A DNA stretch of 64,000 nucleotides, from the NCBI GenBank assembly GCA_037043235.1, contig JAWRVZ010000183.1, positions 868,001 through 932,000 of the forward strand, read 5' to 3'. Of the stretch, positions 1 through 11,149 are shown one piece after another. The position numbers were made by a program, and so were the translations under genes. This stretch comes from Rhodeus uyekii. Lineage: Eukaryota > Chordata > Actinopteri > Cypriniformes > Acheilognathidae. Within the stretch, counting starts at the first letter, position 1; every line of letters starts with the position of its first letter. The notes beneath the pieces are model-generated. The model had not been told where the DNA came from, searched no databases, and saw nothing but the letters and a program-made list of their open reading frames with translations.

Positions 1-1337
1 TTTATGAAAACAAATTTATGTATTTATTTTTATTTTTAATGTAACCCACATATATTTTCCTTAAATCACCCTGGCGACCCATTTTTTTTTTTTTTTTGAA
101 AACCTGTGGCTTAGAGTAGCATATACTCCAAAAGTAAGGGATTAAAAAAAGTGAAAGGATAGGTTTTTTTTAGGAGGTTAAGTGATCACAAAGAGTTTTC
201 AACTGTCTTTTGAATACTGTCAATTCTGCTTCTTTTTTTGGATGAAGGTGAGATCATTCCATCAGCAAGAAAAGAAAGAAAATTTTCTGGAGAGGGATTT
301 TGTGCCAAGTAGGAGGGTGCTGAGACTTTTTGCTTGAGATGTTGTGTAGTACAAACCTGCATGGCCTTGTTGACTTTGCAATGTGGTCTTTGAAGATCAG
401 TTGATCCACAAAGATTATTCTTAAGAATAATCATTCTTAATTCTTAAGTTATCATTCTTAGTAGCATTCTTCAGAAATAATTGGATTATGCTGCTATTGA
501 AGAGATGTTCTGGACAGTTTCTAAAGTAATGCTGGGATACACAACTTTATCACAAATCGAGAATCCGATCCAGTGATAAAAAACCTTTTGTACTTTGAAC
601 ACCAGGTGTACAGAAAATTTTAGCTTAATAGATTATTTTAAAATGTTCTTCTTTGTCAAAGGTGACCAGAAGATAGAACCTTACATGGGTCAAATGTCTG
701 CAAAACAGTTCCTAAAAAAATTAACTGAAAGAGAGAGTGGAAAAATTACTTTATAAATGTTTATTAAAATGTAAAACAATATAAGTATTGTTTTAATTTA
801 CTCAAAGGGCTAGCGAAACAAGTGTTGAAAGCCAGTGGTCTTTCTTAACTTGAACTTAACCCTTGCGTTACCACTACTACTTCATTAGTTTGGTGATCTG
901 AGGCAAAACTTGTAATGTTTTGTTTTAGGGAACCAGAATCAGCAGCTTATGAAAAGACTCAATCAGTGTGGTCTGGAGATAAAACAACGACCCATTTGTA
1001 ATATTTCCACTGGGCTCTCTTGTGTAATTATAACAATTAGCCCCCACCCTATACAGGTTTCCTTAAAGTATTAAATTAGATATTTTTTTTAATGTAAGGC
1101 CATTAAAAAGTCACATTTTTATATATGAGAGGTATAATTATGATATCTTTGATTTTGACAAAAATATTTTTTTTTTACTAAATAGCGCCCATAATTGTAT
1201 TCTTTCATTGTGGATTTGCTTGTTCACGTGACAATTTGTGGCATTTATAACTTCATAATACTGTCTCCTGTATGCGAAAGGAAGAGAGAACAAGATGGGT
1301 AAATACAAGTTCATTCTTTATCTGCATTGGGCTGTGT
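1..1337. other. AT-rich flank without a recognised gene
   Basis: This stretch is AT-rich with homopolymer runs and shows no domain that I recognise. An 82-codon open frame on the minus strand (434 down to 186) is rich in Ser, Lys and Pro and ends in a normal stop. It could be a terminal exon or chance; no convincing splice acceptor fixes it. Confidence 0.4.
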
Positions 1338-1342
1338 GATAT

Positions 1343-1841
1343 TGTCAGGGTTCTGCCACATTCGATCTAGTAATCTCTTGTTGTTGTGGCAGAGCTCTGA
1401 CACTACTGCAATGTTGTGAGTTGTCTATGTGCATTGGCTGTATTCATGTCTTGTCTGTTACCCCACCCGTCTCGTTTCATTATCATTAGTTTGATTTGCC
1501 CCAGCTGCCTTCCCTCGTTAACTTCCCCATGTGCTCTCTTTATAATCCCATAGTGTTTGCTGTCCTGTGCTGCTTCATTGTCTTCTGTCCTGTCCTGATG
1601 TCTGGTTGAGACCTAGTTATTTTCTAGTTGAGACCTAGTTATTTTCTAGTTGAGACCTAGTTGAATCCAAGTGGAGACCTAGTTGAATCCTAGCAATTTC
1701 TAGTGAATCCTAGTCTTGTCCTTGTCTGTTTTTCCCCCACTTGGGGTGGTTTTGTTTGAGTCTTGTTTTTGTTTTTATTTCTGTCAATAAATTGTCCTCC
1801 CCCTTGCGATTGGGTCCTCGCATCCTTCCCGTTCCCTGACA
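1343..1841 (+). repeat. 5' LTR of the 1343-3380 element
   Basis: This 499-bp repeat is nearly identical to 2860-3380. It starts TG and ends CA with short inverted ends. An AATAAA motif lies near 1785 in the right half, as expected for a polyadenylation signal. Confidence 0.9.
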
Positions 1842-1854
1842 GAATGAAGCAGCC

Positions 1855-2607
1855 ATGAGGACCCAGCGGGGGAAGTGCCCAGTCAGCCCCACCGTCGCTA
1901 AGAAGGTTGCTGATCCCTTTTTTATTTTTGTGGTCTATGCTGGAGTGAGCAGAGTGCTGCTGACGCTGTTGCCCAGGAGGCCATCTGAGAGCCCGCTGTT
2001 GCCCAGGAGGCCGTCCGAGAGCCCGCTGTTGCCCAGGAGGCCGTCCGAGAGCCCGCTGTTGCCCAGGAGGCCGTCCGAGAGTCCGCTGTTGCCCAGGAGG
2101 CCGTCCGAGAGCCCGCTGTTGCCCAGGAGGCCGTCCGAGAGCCCGCTGTTGCCCAGGAGGCCGTCCGAGAGCCCGCTGTTGCCCAGGAGGCCGTCCGAGA
2201 GCCCGCTGTTGCCCAGGAGGCCGTCCGAGAGCCCGCTGTTGCCCAGGAGGCCGTCCGAGAGCCCGCTGTTGCCCAGGAGGCCGTCCGAGAGCCCGCTGTT
2301 GCCCAGGAGGCCGTCCGAGAGCCCGCTGTTGCCCAGGAGGCCGTCCGAGAGCCCGCTGTTGCCCAGGAGGCCGTCCGAGAGCCCAATGCCGGCCAAGGTT
2401 TGCCGGCCCAGTCTGTCCCGTCAGTCCTGCCAGATCCTCCAGATCCACCCCTTCGTGCCTGAACTCCCAGATCCACATGACCTGCCGGCCTTGACTGAGC
2501 CCGCTGGGCTCGTTCCGTCAGCTCCACCCTGGTCCTCTGCTGAGAACTTGGATCTCTCTGAGCCACCCTGGCTCACCCCATGCCCCCTCCCCAGGACTCT
2601 GTTTTGA
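1855..2607 (+). CDS. Gag-position ORF of a non-autonomous LTR element, mostly a 10-residue tandem repeat
   Basis: The open frame starts 14 bp after the 5' LTR and encodes 250 residues. The N-terminal 37 residues are unique. Fourteen copies of LLPRRPSESP follow, then a Pro-rich tail with PALTEPAGLVPSAPPWSS-like wording. It sits where gag normally lies, but I see no capsid or zinc-knuckle motif. The repeat unit is 30 bp without stops, so overlapping minus-strand frames are also open; only the plus frame agrees with the direction set by the polypurine tract. Whether the protein is made is unknown. Confidence 0.5.
   Translation: MRTQRGKCPVSPTVAKKVADPFFIFVVYAGVSRVLLTLLPRRPSESPLLPRRPSESPLLPRRPSESPLLPRRPSESPLLPRRPSESPLLPRRPSESPLLPRRPSESPLLPRRPSESPLLPRRPSESPLLPRRPSESPLLPRRPSESPLLPRRPSESPLLPRRPSESPLLPRRPSESPMPAKVCRPSLSRQSCQILQIHPFVPELPDPHDLPALTEPAGLVPSAPPWSSAENLDLSEPPWLTPCPLPRTLF
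1971..2390 (+). repeat. 30-bp minisatellite, 14 copies, in frame
   Basis: Fourteen near-perfect copies of a 30-bp unit (core GCCCAGGAGGCCGTCCGAGA) run at exactly 30-bp spacing. The first copy has two changes and one unit carries GTCC instead of GCCC. The unit is a multiple of three, so copy-number change keeps the reading frame. Confidence 0.95.
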
Positions 2608-2859
2608 TAAGTGACTTTTTTTTCATGATATTGAGGACTTTTTGAGGTAGTTTCATGATGTTGGTTTTGCAAACTGTTTAGTTAGCTTGATTGAGTTATT
2701 TGCCTGACTTTTCTTCCCTCCCTCCTGTTGTCCTTGTGTATTTTTATTTTTCCTGCCTTGTCCTGTTTTGCATCGGTCTTGTTGTTGTCATCTGTCTGTC
2801 CTGTTCTAGTCTTGTTCCTCGTAGGGACGCCAGGTGGCGTCCCTTTTGAGGGGGGGTAG

Positions 2860-3380
2860 TGTCAGGGTTCTGCCACATTCGATCTAGTAATCTCTTGTTG
2901 TTGTGGCAGAGCTCTGACACTACTGCAATGTTGTGAGTTGTCTATGTGCATTGGCTGTATTCATGTCTTGTCTGTTACCCCACCCGTCTCGTTTCATTAT
3001 CATTAGTTTGATTTGCCCCAGCTGCCTTCCCTCGTTAACTTCCCCATGTGCTCTCTTTATAATCCCATAGTGTTTGCTGTCCTGTGCTGCTTCATTGTCT
3101 TCTGTCCTGTCCTGATGTCTGGTTGAGACCTAGTTATTTTCTAGTTGAGACCTAGTTATTTTCTAGTTGAGACCTAGTTATTTTCTAGTTGAGACCTAGT
3201 TGAATCCAAGTGGAGACCTAGTTGAATCCTAGCAATTTCTAGTGAATCCTAGTCTTGTCCTTGTCTGTTTTTCCCCCACTTGGGGTGGTTTTGTTTGAGT
3301 CTTGTTTTTGTTTTTATTTCTGTCAATAAATTGTCCTCCCCCTTGCGATTGGGTCCTTGTATCCTTCCTGAACCCTGACA
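2860..3380 (+). repeat. 3' LTR of the 1343-3380 element
   Basis: This 521-bp repeat is the partner of 1343-1841. It is 22 bp longer because of one extra internal tandem unit. It is followed directly by the GATAT target duplication. Confidence 0.9.
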
Positions 3381-3705
3381 GATATGTATCGTCTATAATG
3401 AAATTGTAATTGTTTTAACCATATGCGAGCTGACATTGAAATTCTCAGTAATGTTTTTGTGATGTATTCAGTTATATGCCTCTAAAATTCAAAGATATGT
3501 CTACCTCAGAAAAATAGTCTACCTTTAATTATTTTTTTCCAGGATGGCCTGGCACCAGAAGACAACACACCAAAAGTCAGAAGATGTTTTATGTGACAGA
3601 GGGCAGTACAAGCACAGGCTAACATAACCCGGAAATTATTAGGACTACACAAAATAATGCGTGAATTCACTAACTTCATTGGTGACAACTCACAAACTCA
3701 TCAAT

Positions 3706-3824
3706 ACTTACTATCCATTGTCCTTTGCGCTGTATTTAAGCCTTCTTTCACCCCACTCTTTGAATACACAGCTCCCACCCGGTGTTTCTCATTTCCCAAT
3801 CAGTCCTATTAATCAATTGACAAC
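3706..3824 (+). repeat. LTR-like repeat, left member of a pair
   Basis: This stretch shares a diverged direct repeat with 8241-8365, including CTGTATTTAAGCCTT and TTTGAATACACAGCTCC. The TATTTAAG box would suit an LTR promoter in plus orientation. The two could be the degraded ends of an old LTR element that spans 3.7-8.4 kb and has taken later insertions. Confidence 0.5.
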
Positions 3825-3934
3825 ACAGAATTACACTGTCTCCACCCAATGGAACAGACTCATCCTCATGTCATACTGAAGCCATCACATAGTCCCATGT
3901 TCACCCAGGTTGACATCGCTCTCGTACTTTGTAT

Positions 3935-4261
3935 CAGTGGCGTAGCCACGGGGGGGCCTGGACCCCCTCATTTACATGTCCGGCCCCCTCAGATTTTCAA
4001 TTGTTTAAAATCGCGACTGTGAAAACTAAAGTGAAAACACATATCGCCCGCCGCACAAGACGGTCGCAACACACCCCCAAAGTCAAGAATAGCGCGCTGC
4101 GGGTCACACCTCAACCAGTCTTGGCTGAAAAGTTAAGGCGATGGACTAGAGATCCATTAATGTCTCCCCGCGCAGGTTCGAATCCAGCCAACTATGATAT
4201 GCTCAGGCCCCCTCATTTTAAGCTGGGCCCCCTCAAAAATAAATTTCTGGCTACGCCCCTG
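3935..4261. mobile_element. Non-autonomous hAT element (MITE) with perfect 8-bp target duplication
   Basis: The 327-bp element begins CAGTGGCGTAGCCA and ends TGGCTACGCCCCTG, which are inverted repeats with one mismatch. It is flanked by CTTTGTAT at 3927-3934 and 4262-4269. An 8-bp duplication with CAG...CTG termini is the hAT signature. It carries no transposase. Its interior contains a tRNA-Ser-like sequence (separate entry) and several GGCCCCCTCA-type repeats near both ends. Confidence 0.92.
4115..4196 (+). pseudogene. tRNA-Ser(AGA)-like sequence inside a hAT MITE
   Basis: These 82 bases follow a vertebrate serine tRNA. The D-arm end GTTAAGGCGATGG is followed by a 7-base anticodon loop CTAGAGA (anticodon AGA) between GGA and TCC, a long variable arm ending in CCCCGCG, and the T-arm B-box GGTTCGAATCC. 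Acceptor and D-stem changes break pairing, so a working tRNA is unlikely, although B-box function may persist. Such a sequence is expected in a tRNA-derived SINE, not in a hAT element. Confidence 0.8.
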
Positions 4262-4461
4262 CTTTGTATTGCCATTTTAGCCCATTTATCCATCCTGCCA
4301 CCTGCCCTGGTCATTCTACTGTATATCAAACTCCCAAACAGGCTTTTGGGCAGAACCAGCAGAAACTGATCCTGCCCTTTGGCCATGGTCCTTTCAAATT
4401 ACAGTAAATTATTGGTGCCCTCCAATGAACCCAACTGGCTCCCAAAGCGACCACTAACTAG

Positions 4462-5510
4462 TCAGCCATCCTCCAGACACTTCTGAGAAAGAAGAAAGAA
4501 CAGTCTATTTGAGTCTATTATAATGTGCCACTGTCTCTGGCACCCCTCTGCTAATACCACATGATAAAGTACATCAGAAATACATTTCAGCTCTTCATAA
4601 GGGCCCCACTTTTGTAATTTTGGGCAAATGCCTTTCTTCTTTATCTTATTCTGTACCCACACCATTTCCCTCACAGAATAGAACTGCAAATTAGCCTGAA
4701 GATCAAATGACTCCTTCTTCTGCCTAGAGACTATATCCTGATGTCTGCTTACTGCCTCTACCACCATGGATAATGTGTCTGCCAGCCAGTCACGTACTTA
4801 CTGGCAGACACAAACTGCCAAATGGCCTGCATTCTGCAACACATCCAGAGGAAGAACAATTTCCTTTTCAAACATGATCTTGTAGGATATGAATCTTGTA
4901 CTGTTATGGACACTACTTTGATAAGTCATCATAACATATGGCAATAGATAATCCCACACTAATGTTAGTGTGATTCTCATTAACAAACAAACTCAACATC
5001 GACAGTAAAGTATGGTTAAATCGCTCCACCAATCCATTAGATTGGGGGTGGTATGGTGAGGTACACATCTTACTCATATCCAACAATCGGCACAATTCTT
5101 TAAACAGAGCAGACTCAAAATTTTGCCCCTGATCTGAATGAAAATTATGAAGAGTCCCAAAGTGACATATCCACTCCTCAACCAGGAAACAAGCAACTGT
5201 CTGTCCCTCCTAGTTGGGAAGGGAAAATACCTCAGTCCACTTAGAGAAGTAATCACTCACAACCAGAATATGCTTTTTAGGCATCTCAGGTAGAGGTTCC
5301 AAAATATCAAAGGCAATACGCTTGTGAGTATATATTCATTGGGGCACAAGAAATAATTAATAGAGGCACAAGGAAGTTACCCATGTGTCTTTCGAGGAAC
5401 ACAGTCTACACATTGCCTATATCACTGTCTTATGTGTGGAAACCACCCTGGCCAATAAAAACGATCTCTTACTTTCTCTTGCAATTTTTAAATCCCCAGA
5501 TGGCCTCCTG
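4462..5510 (-). pseudogene. Degenerate Ty3/gypsy integrase
   Basis: Minus-strand frames with stops and frameshifts carry the integrase order of a gypsy pol. A zinc-binding stretch (FYWPG... then CVDCV) lies near 5380-5470. The core follows, with the conserved TSPYHPQSNGLVERFNHTL motif near 5010-5070. Downstream, C-terminal sequence contains KKGICPKLQKWGPYE near 4590-4640. The frame is broken at several points, so it is not functional. Its strand is opposite to the reverse transcriptase at 6.7-7.6 kb, so the two fragments come from different insertions or an inversion. Confidence 0.85.
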
Positions 5511-5889
5511 TTACTGAGCTATGAAGCTGATTTAAAACCAATGCTACCAGCACCTTAGGAAGCACCACCTGTACTTTTAAAGCTGAGTAAGAGGGGCACC
5601 CGTACCAACTGCTAATCTTGCAACTGCCACTGGCCCCATAAAGAGCTATGGTTCTTCATAGCAGCATTCCTCTTCAGTTCCTCACCATTATCATCTGTGC
5701 GCTGCCTAAAATGGATTAAAAGAGAAAATTCTGGATCATATTGCTGATTCTGTGCCAAGTCATCAACCACCCCAAAAATCAATTCCTTCTATGCCACCTG
5801 GGAGCCCTTCTTAACACACACTAATATAGTTGGCATCTGAATAGAGCTGATATAACCTTCTTGAGCCTCGGCTAGCACATAAACTGATA

Positions 5890-6135
5890 GCTTAACATAA
5901 GCTGTAGCAGCCCCTAGGTTATGGAATACACTTACTTTAACTATTAGGAGTGCCCCAACATTGTGTATTTTTAATAAACAGCTTTAAAAAACATCTTTTT
6001 AGACTGTGTTTTTGTCTTAATTTCTTTTTAAAATGTATGTTTTTATAATTGTATTGTTTTTGCTCTTGTACTCTTTGCATTTTAGCACTTTGGGTTTAAG
6101 AAAAGCATTTTATAAACTAAATAAATAAAACTAAG
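5890..6135 (+). mobile_element. 3'-end fragment of a LINE-like element
   Basis: The stretch contains a broken version of the usual end of L2-type LINE proteins (AAPRLWN... then a KTSF-like segment), followed by AT-rich 3' UTR. It ends at AAACTAAATAAATAAA. It is short and degraded; the class is inferred from this wording only. Confidence 0.45.
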
Positions 6136-6189
6136 CAGGTAGTCCATTGAAAATTACCATGGCCTGTACCAGAAGTTGTGTTGCTTGCT

Positions 6190-6470
6190 CCGTTAGTGTG
6201 ACAGATCAAGCAAAACCCATCGCACCAGCCTCGCACACTCCTCCCACACAATCCTGGTCACCAGAATATTAATCACCCGCACCTGTCTTATATCAGCACT
6301 CCTATATCTTCAGCCTCCTCTCTGCAGTCTGTGTCCAGTCTCGTCTTCGACTACCTGATTTCTCGCTTGTGTCTACAACCGTAGAACCAGTTATTATCTT
6401 CCGGCTAGTTCAATAAACTCCTCAAAGTTCATAACATCCGCTGGGCCAAGGGTGCATCCGGTACGTCTCC
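6190..6470 (+). repeat. Probable LTR remnant upstream of a gypsy pol fragment
   Basis: The region starts near TGTGACAGATCAAG. It contains a TATATC box and an AATAAACTCC motif, then leads into pol-like sequence, which resembles the layout of a plus-oriented gypsy LTR. No partner LTR with a matching target duplication was found. Confidence 0.4.
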
Positions 6471-6489
6471 ACACTTATTCATCTTTAAA

Positions 6490-7850
6490 TTGGTTGTCTC
6501 CATCAAGAAGAACTACATTTTCTGGTGCTGGAGCGATCCACCTCTGACATCGTCCTGGGACGCCCGTGGATACGCCCGCCGAACACACGCCTACTGTTTG
6601 CTGGAACACCGGGGAAGTTCTGAAGTAGACCCCCAACTGTCACAAAAACTGCTTTATTCCCATCAGGAAAAAAATCTGTCCTACTCCTCCGAAGGTAAAG
6701 ATCAGTTACAACTAGCCACCACTTCAATCGAAAGCCTCCTGTACAGAAATCCCATTGGAATATCAGGCGTTCCAGGACATGTTCAGCAAACAAGACGCAA
6801 CGGAACTTCAACCTCACCGGCCATGGTACTGTGTAATCGACCTGCTGCCTAGGGCAACGTTTCCCAGAGGATGTATCTATCCACTGTCCATCCCGGAGCA
6901 ACAGGCCATGGAGGAGTACATTAAGAAAGATCTTCAACAGAAGTGTATCCGTCCATCAACTTCCCCTGCCGCTTCCAGTTTTTTCTTTGTGTGAAAGAAG
7001 GACGGAGGCTTACGACCCTGCATCGATTACCGCCACCTAAACTCCTCACAGTCAAATTCCGATACCCACTTCCCCTGGTCCCCGCCGCTCTGCAGCAGCT
7101 GCGGGGGGCTCGCATTTTTATCAAGTTAGACCTGCGTAGCGCCTACAATCTGATCAGAATCCAAAAGGGAGACGAGTGGAAAACCGCCTTTGTGACACCC
7201 TCGGGCCATTACGAGTCATGCCCTTTGGTCTGTCCAAATCCCCAGCAGTTTTTCAGGGATTTATGAACGAGATACTTTGAGAATTCCTCAATGTATTTGT
7301 GATAGTTTACAGAGACGATATCCTAGTGTACTCCCAAGACCTTACAGAGCATCGTCATCACGTTATGCAGGTTCTGACCAAGCTTTGGGAACACCATCTC
7401 TTCCTCAAAATAGAGAAGTGAGAGTTCCACTATAGCTGCATTCACTATGGATACATCATCGACCACAACGGCGTTAAGATGGACCAGGGGAAGGTGAAAG
7501 TGGTCCAGGATTGGCCACAACCCTCCAAGATAAAAGAGTTAAAACGCTTCCTTGGATTTGCCAATTTCTACAGACGCTTCATTCAAACTTCAGTATCACC
7601 AGTGCACCCTGGACTTCCCTGCTACGCCACGGGCCCAAGTCTCTTTCCTGGACACCGGAAGCCACCAAGGCCTTCCATGCCCTCAAGGCAGTCTTTTGCG
7701 GGGTGTCTCAACCCTTCTACTACTCCCAAAAGTAAAAACCCTTCCACATCTCCATTTGTTTGTTGCCTGGTGTACCTTCAGACATCACCCGCACTTTAGT
7801 ATTTGCAATAGAGCAGTTTCACAACAAACTTCAAATTACTTCTAATTCAG
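6490..7850 (+). pseudogene. Degenerate Ty3/gypsy reverse transcriptase
   Basis: Broken plus-strand frames carry successive gypsy RT motifs. These are a PRATFPRGCIYPLS-like segment near 6850-6890, GGLRPCIDYRHLN in another frame near 7008-7050, FIKLDLRSAYNLIRI near 7120-7160, an YRDD box with ILVYSQD near 7310-7340, and LKRFLGFANFYRRFI near 7540-7585. Frame changes and stops between these blocks show the gene is dead. RNase H and integrase do not follow in this orientation. Confidence 0.88.
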
Positions 7851-8240
7851 AAACCAGACTGACAGCCTCTTCTAAGGCTTTGCACTACGAAGCTGAACCA
7901 TCCCCACCCCCACACCCCACGTGTTCTATAAAATGATCGTTCCATGGTGAGAAAATGCATTTCTTCAGTTCAGCGTTCACATTGAGATGTATCCATGACC
8001 ATCTCAGTCACAAAAGAGAATCTGAAAAAAGTCAAGTCCAGCCAGGCTCTTGCACGCTCTTGCAGTTCCACAGCATAAGCAACATCACAATAAGGAATCG
8101 AAGACGCTCCTAACTCCACGTCTCTGTAGTCGCTGTCTAACTATCTTCATAGCCGGTGGCCCTAACTGACCATGAGACACCCCCCTCCCAACAATGTAAG
8201 TATGGCCATTCTATTTTCTTGTATGATCTAGCCGTAACAG

Positions 8241-8365
8241 ACTTACTTTCAATTGTCCTTTGCACTGTATTTAAGCCTTGTTCCACAGTAGTCTTTGAAT
8301 ACACAGCTCCCGCCTAGAGTACCTCACTCCCCAATTAGTCCCATTCATCAGTTGCCAAGACAACA
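8241..8365 (+). repeat. LTR-like repeat, right member of a pair
   Basis: This is a diverged copy of 3706-3824 in the same orientation, with CTGTATTTAAGCCTTG and TTTGAATACACAGCTCC. See the left member for interpretation. Confidence 0.5.
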
Positions 8366-8694
8366 TTTCAAACTGCAACACATATTATAATATTTTTTTC
8401 CCAATGAGTTTTTGTCTTATATTTATATGATATGATCTAGTTATTACAAGCAAGACAAGCATCACAAGCAAGAGTACCGTTTTTCACGAATATCAGAACA
8501 TTTACAAATGTGGCTTATGTTATACAACAGTTAAATGAACAAGTGACCTTGTGATTTTTAAACACAATATTGTCAATATTGTTTACTTTTCTTTTTATTT
8601 CTCCGACAAAAATTTCAAAATGAAACCATAGCAGAACAGTCCGTGCAACAGACAGCTATTACTGTTTTTTTTTTGTTTTTTTTGCTGACTGTGT

Positions 8695-9965
8695 CTATGG
8701 GGACCCAGGGAGTTCCCGTGGAAATCAGGGGCCAGGGCGGGAGAGTTTCCAGGGTGGAGCTGCTGGAACAAGAGGCCAGGCAGTCTTAAGAGTTCCAGGC
8801 AGTGTTGGGAGCCTGGTCTCCCCTCCTTTGCCCCACCCACCCTCAAGGAATCCCCTATACCTCCCCGCAATTTTTTTTGAAAGGCCTCCCCGGAATGCTG
8901 TCGGGAGGCCTAGGTGGTACAAGGGCGAGAGGCTCAGGGTAGAGGTCACAGGGTTCAGGCAGGGCAAGGAGTATGGGAGGTGCCGGCAGGCCAAGGAGCA
9001 CGGAAGGTTGCTCTGGGAGGTCTGGCAGGGCCGGGCTGCCTGCGGACACAGTTCAATGGCCAACTGGCCTTTGCGCTTCCTCTATTTATTTGCGGCAGCG
9101 GCGTGCTGCCTCGGTCACGAAGCTCGGGGGCGTGGACTTGGTCACAAAGCTCGGGAGTGTTGGTTCGGAGAGTGAAGGCGTTGCCAGGTAGACACGGGGC
9201 GCAAGAGTGGGCGAAGGTCCTGGCACGTGTGCTGTAGCTGCTGGTGGAGGGGCTGGCTTGTTGGACTGACAGGGTCGGGGGTAGACAGTCTCCAGACACC
9301 TAGTAACGGCCTCCCACCAAACAAGGCCAGTGGTGTCTGGGAGGTCCCACGGCTGGTGGTAGTTTGCACCGACCCAGTATATTGTCCTTAGCGCTGCGCT
9401 AAGCCCGGAGACAGTGGCGAGCATGCAGAAATCCCGGGAATAACAGGCTAGGTCCGGGTTCTGATGAGCGACTGACTGTCCCTGGTGTCTTGTTCTGTTA
9501 CACGACAATGCTGTTGTGTGATATGGAGACATGAGAAGAAACAACACTCTGAAAACAAAGACACTTAAATGATAACTGAAACGGCACATTATCATACAAA
9601 ACACAGAGCGGCATCCACACACTTGGACACATAATGTTAACAAGAGACAAAGACATGGGAACACAGGAGGGCATTTTTAGACAAACATGGGAGTATGAAC
9701 AGCTGACGAGTCTTGGGCAGTGATTAGACAGAGACAAGAGCATGCAGGACCTGGAAGATACATAAAGGAACCCGGATGCGAAAAACATGACGAGACAAGA
9801 CTGTGACAGTACAGAGGCATTCCAGCAATGCCATAACAACACCCCCTCCCTACCTATCCTAATTGACTCCATCCCTGAGGATGCGCCAGGGCTAAGTTCA
9901 GCAGTGGATTCAGTAAGGACATGAGGTTTGTGACAGAACGGCTGTCTCTCCCTTGTTATCAGCAC
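8695..9965 (-). mobile_element. Remnant of a minus-oriented non-autonomous retroelement with gag-like ORF
   Basis: The minus strand keeps a 192-codon open frame (9664 down to 9086). It reads GANY, then DLPDTTGL, then W-EAV-RCLE-VYPR, and continues into a long Pro/Ala/Ser-rich tail. The same block occurs in broken form at about 16.75-16.87 kb. No pol motifs follow. The block layout (short capsid-like segment, then a low-complexity tail) matches the other non-autonomous LTR elements in this window. Element ends were not found. Confidence 0.55.
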
Positions 9966-11079
9966 CGCCCTTCACAAGGCTCCCAACTGGAGTGGGTGTG
10001 AAGAGAGAAGGGACGTGGTAATTACAAGGATTGGCGGCGTGTGGTGTGGCACACCTGAATTCAATAAAGCCATCCCACCGCCGCTGTTAAAGGACAAACG
10101 CGACTCTCCTCTGGAGGCGGGTCTTTCCCCATGCATGCACGCTGGTGTCCTTGTAGGTCCAGAAAGGGAGACGCGGCTGATGGGCCAGGATGCTGCAGCA
10201 CTGTTATTCCCCCGCAGCTCCGGTGCAGGAAGAGGACGAGCTGCCGGATATGAGGCATCATATGCGCCTCAGACGAGATGGACCCCCGGCCCTTTCCTGG
10301 ACCCATCCTACTTTGTCACTACCCCTCCTTCACGACTCTCTTGCACAACGAGGACACCAGGTCCCCAATTTATTTAGACACTTTATTTACTTTTGTTTTG
10401 TGTTTTGGACTGTTTATTTCTTTAATATACGCCTCTCTTGAGTTTGTCACCACTCCCACTGTGTCTGTTGTTTGTTCCACCTGCCATAGGTTTCTGCAAG
10501 AGATGGAGGAGAGATGATCACTGAAGAGACTGAACGGATTGTTTTCTCTTCCTGAGAGATTGGTAGAGAAATAAAATTTGGGTTATATAAATTCAAATTT
10601 GTAAATAACTTTAAATTAAATTTGACACAAAAGGTGTTTTATGCATATAAGTTATGAAGCAATTGTTTTATACATTATTTTTGTTATGCAAGTTATAATT
10701 TGAATATAAACTTATTCTGTGCTTTGTTTACTTACTGTAATTTTTACAACTATTTATAATATAAATTGTTTAAGATCAGAAAAACAAGATAAAAGTTTTA
10801 ATTAACAGTACATAAAGTCATCTAGTAAGAGGGAATGTTTCCACTGTCCACTGCACTGTTAACCAACATGTTTGCAGAGCTGACTCTGTTGACCAATATT
10901 ATCTGTGTTGTCTATAAGACCACGTTTCTACTCTATACTGTTCATGTTTTTAACAATGTCTAATATCAAAATCTACTATCCATGTGTGAAAAGAGTTTCA
11001 TGAAGTACAATATTTGCCTATGATAACTGCAAAACTGAAAGGATGTATTCTCAATTGCTATTGCATCTTTTATTGTACA
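9966..11079. other. Repeat-derived or unassigned stretch
   Basis: The first 500 bases are GC-richer and contain AATAAAGCC and LTR-like wording, but no partner repeat or target duplication was found. From 10560 on, the DNA is AT-rich and holds nothing I can name. Confidence 0.3.
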
Positions 11080-11149
11080 TCTGTAATATGGTGGAGAGGA
11101 GACAGAGTGATGAAGCCAATCAGAGAGAATGGGGATGGTTAGGATGCCA

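Larger units (their letters stand above)
1343..3380 (+). mobile_element. Young non-autonomous LTR retrotransposon with complete LTRs and target duplication
   Basis: Two direct repeats, 1343-1841 and 2860-3380, begin TGTCAGGG and end CCTGACA. The element is flanked by the perfect 5-bp duplication GATAT at 1338-1342 and 3381-3385. A G-rich polypurine tract (about 2847-2859) lies just before the second LTR, which sets plus orientation. The internal part is only about 1 kb and has no protease, reverse transcriptase, RNase H or integrase, so the element must be moved by proteins supplied in trans. The LTRs are almost identical. The main difference is an extra 22-bp unit (a GAGACCTAGTTATTTT-type motif, three copies in the right LTR against two in the left), with a few substitutions near the 3' end. 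This points to a recent insertion. I see no clear tRNA primer-binding site after the left LTR. Confidence 0.9.

Noticed and set aside
1971..2390. CRISPR-like array
   Set aside because: Head-to-tail 30-bp units without spacers; it is a minisatellite.
1690..2566. Long minus-strand open frames through the 30-bp repeat
   Set aside because: They arise because the repeat unit has no stop in several frames; element orientation and start position favour the plus frame.
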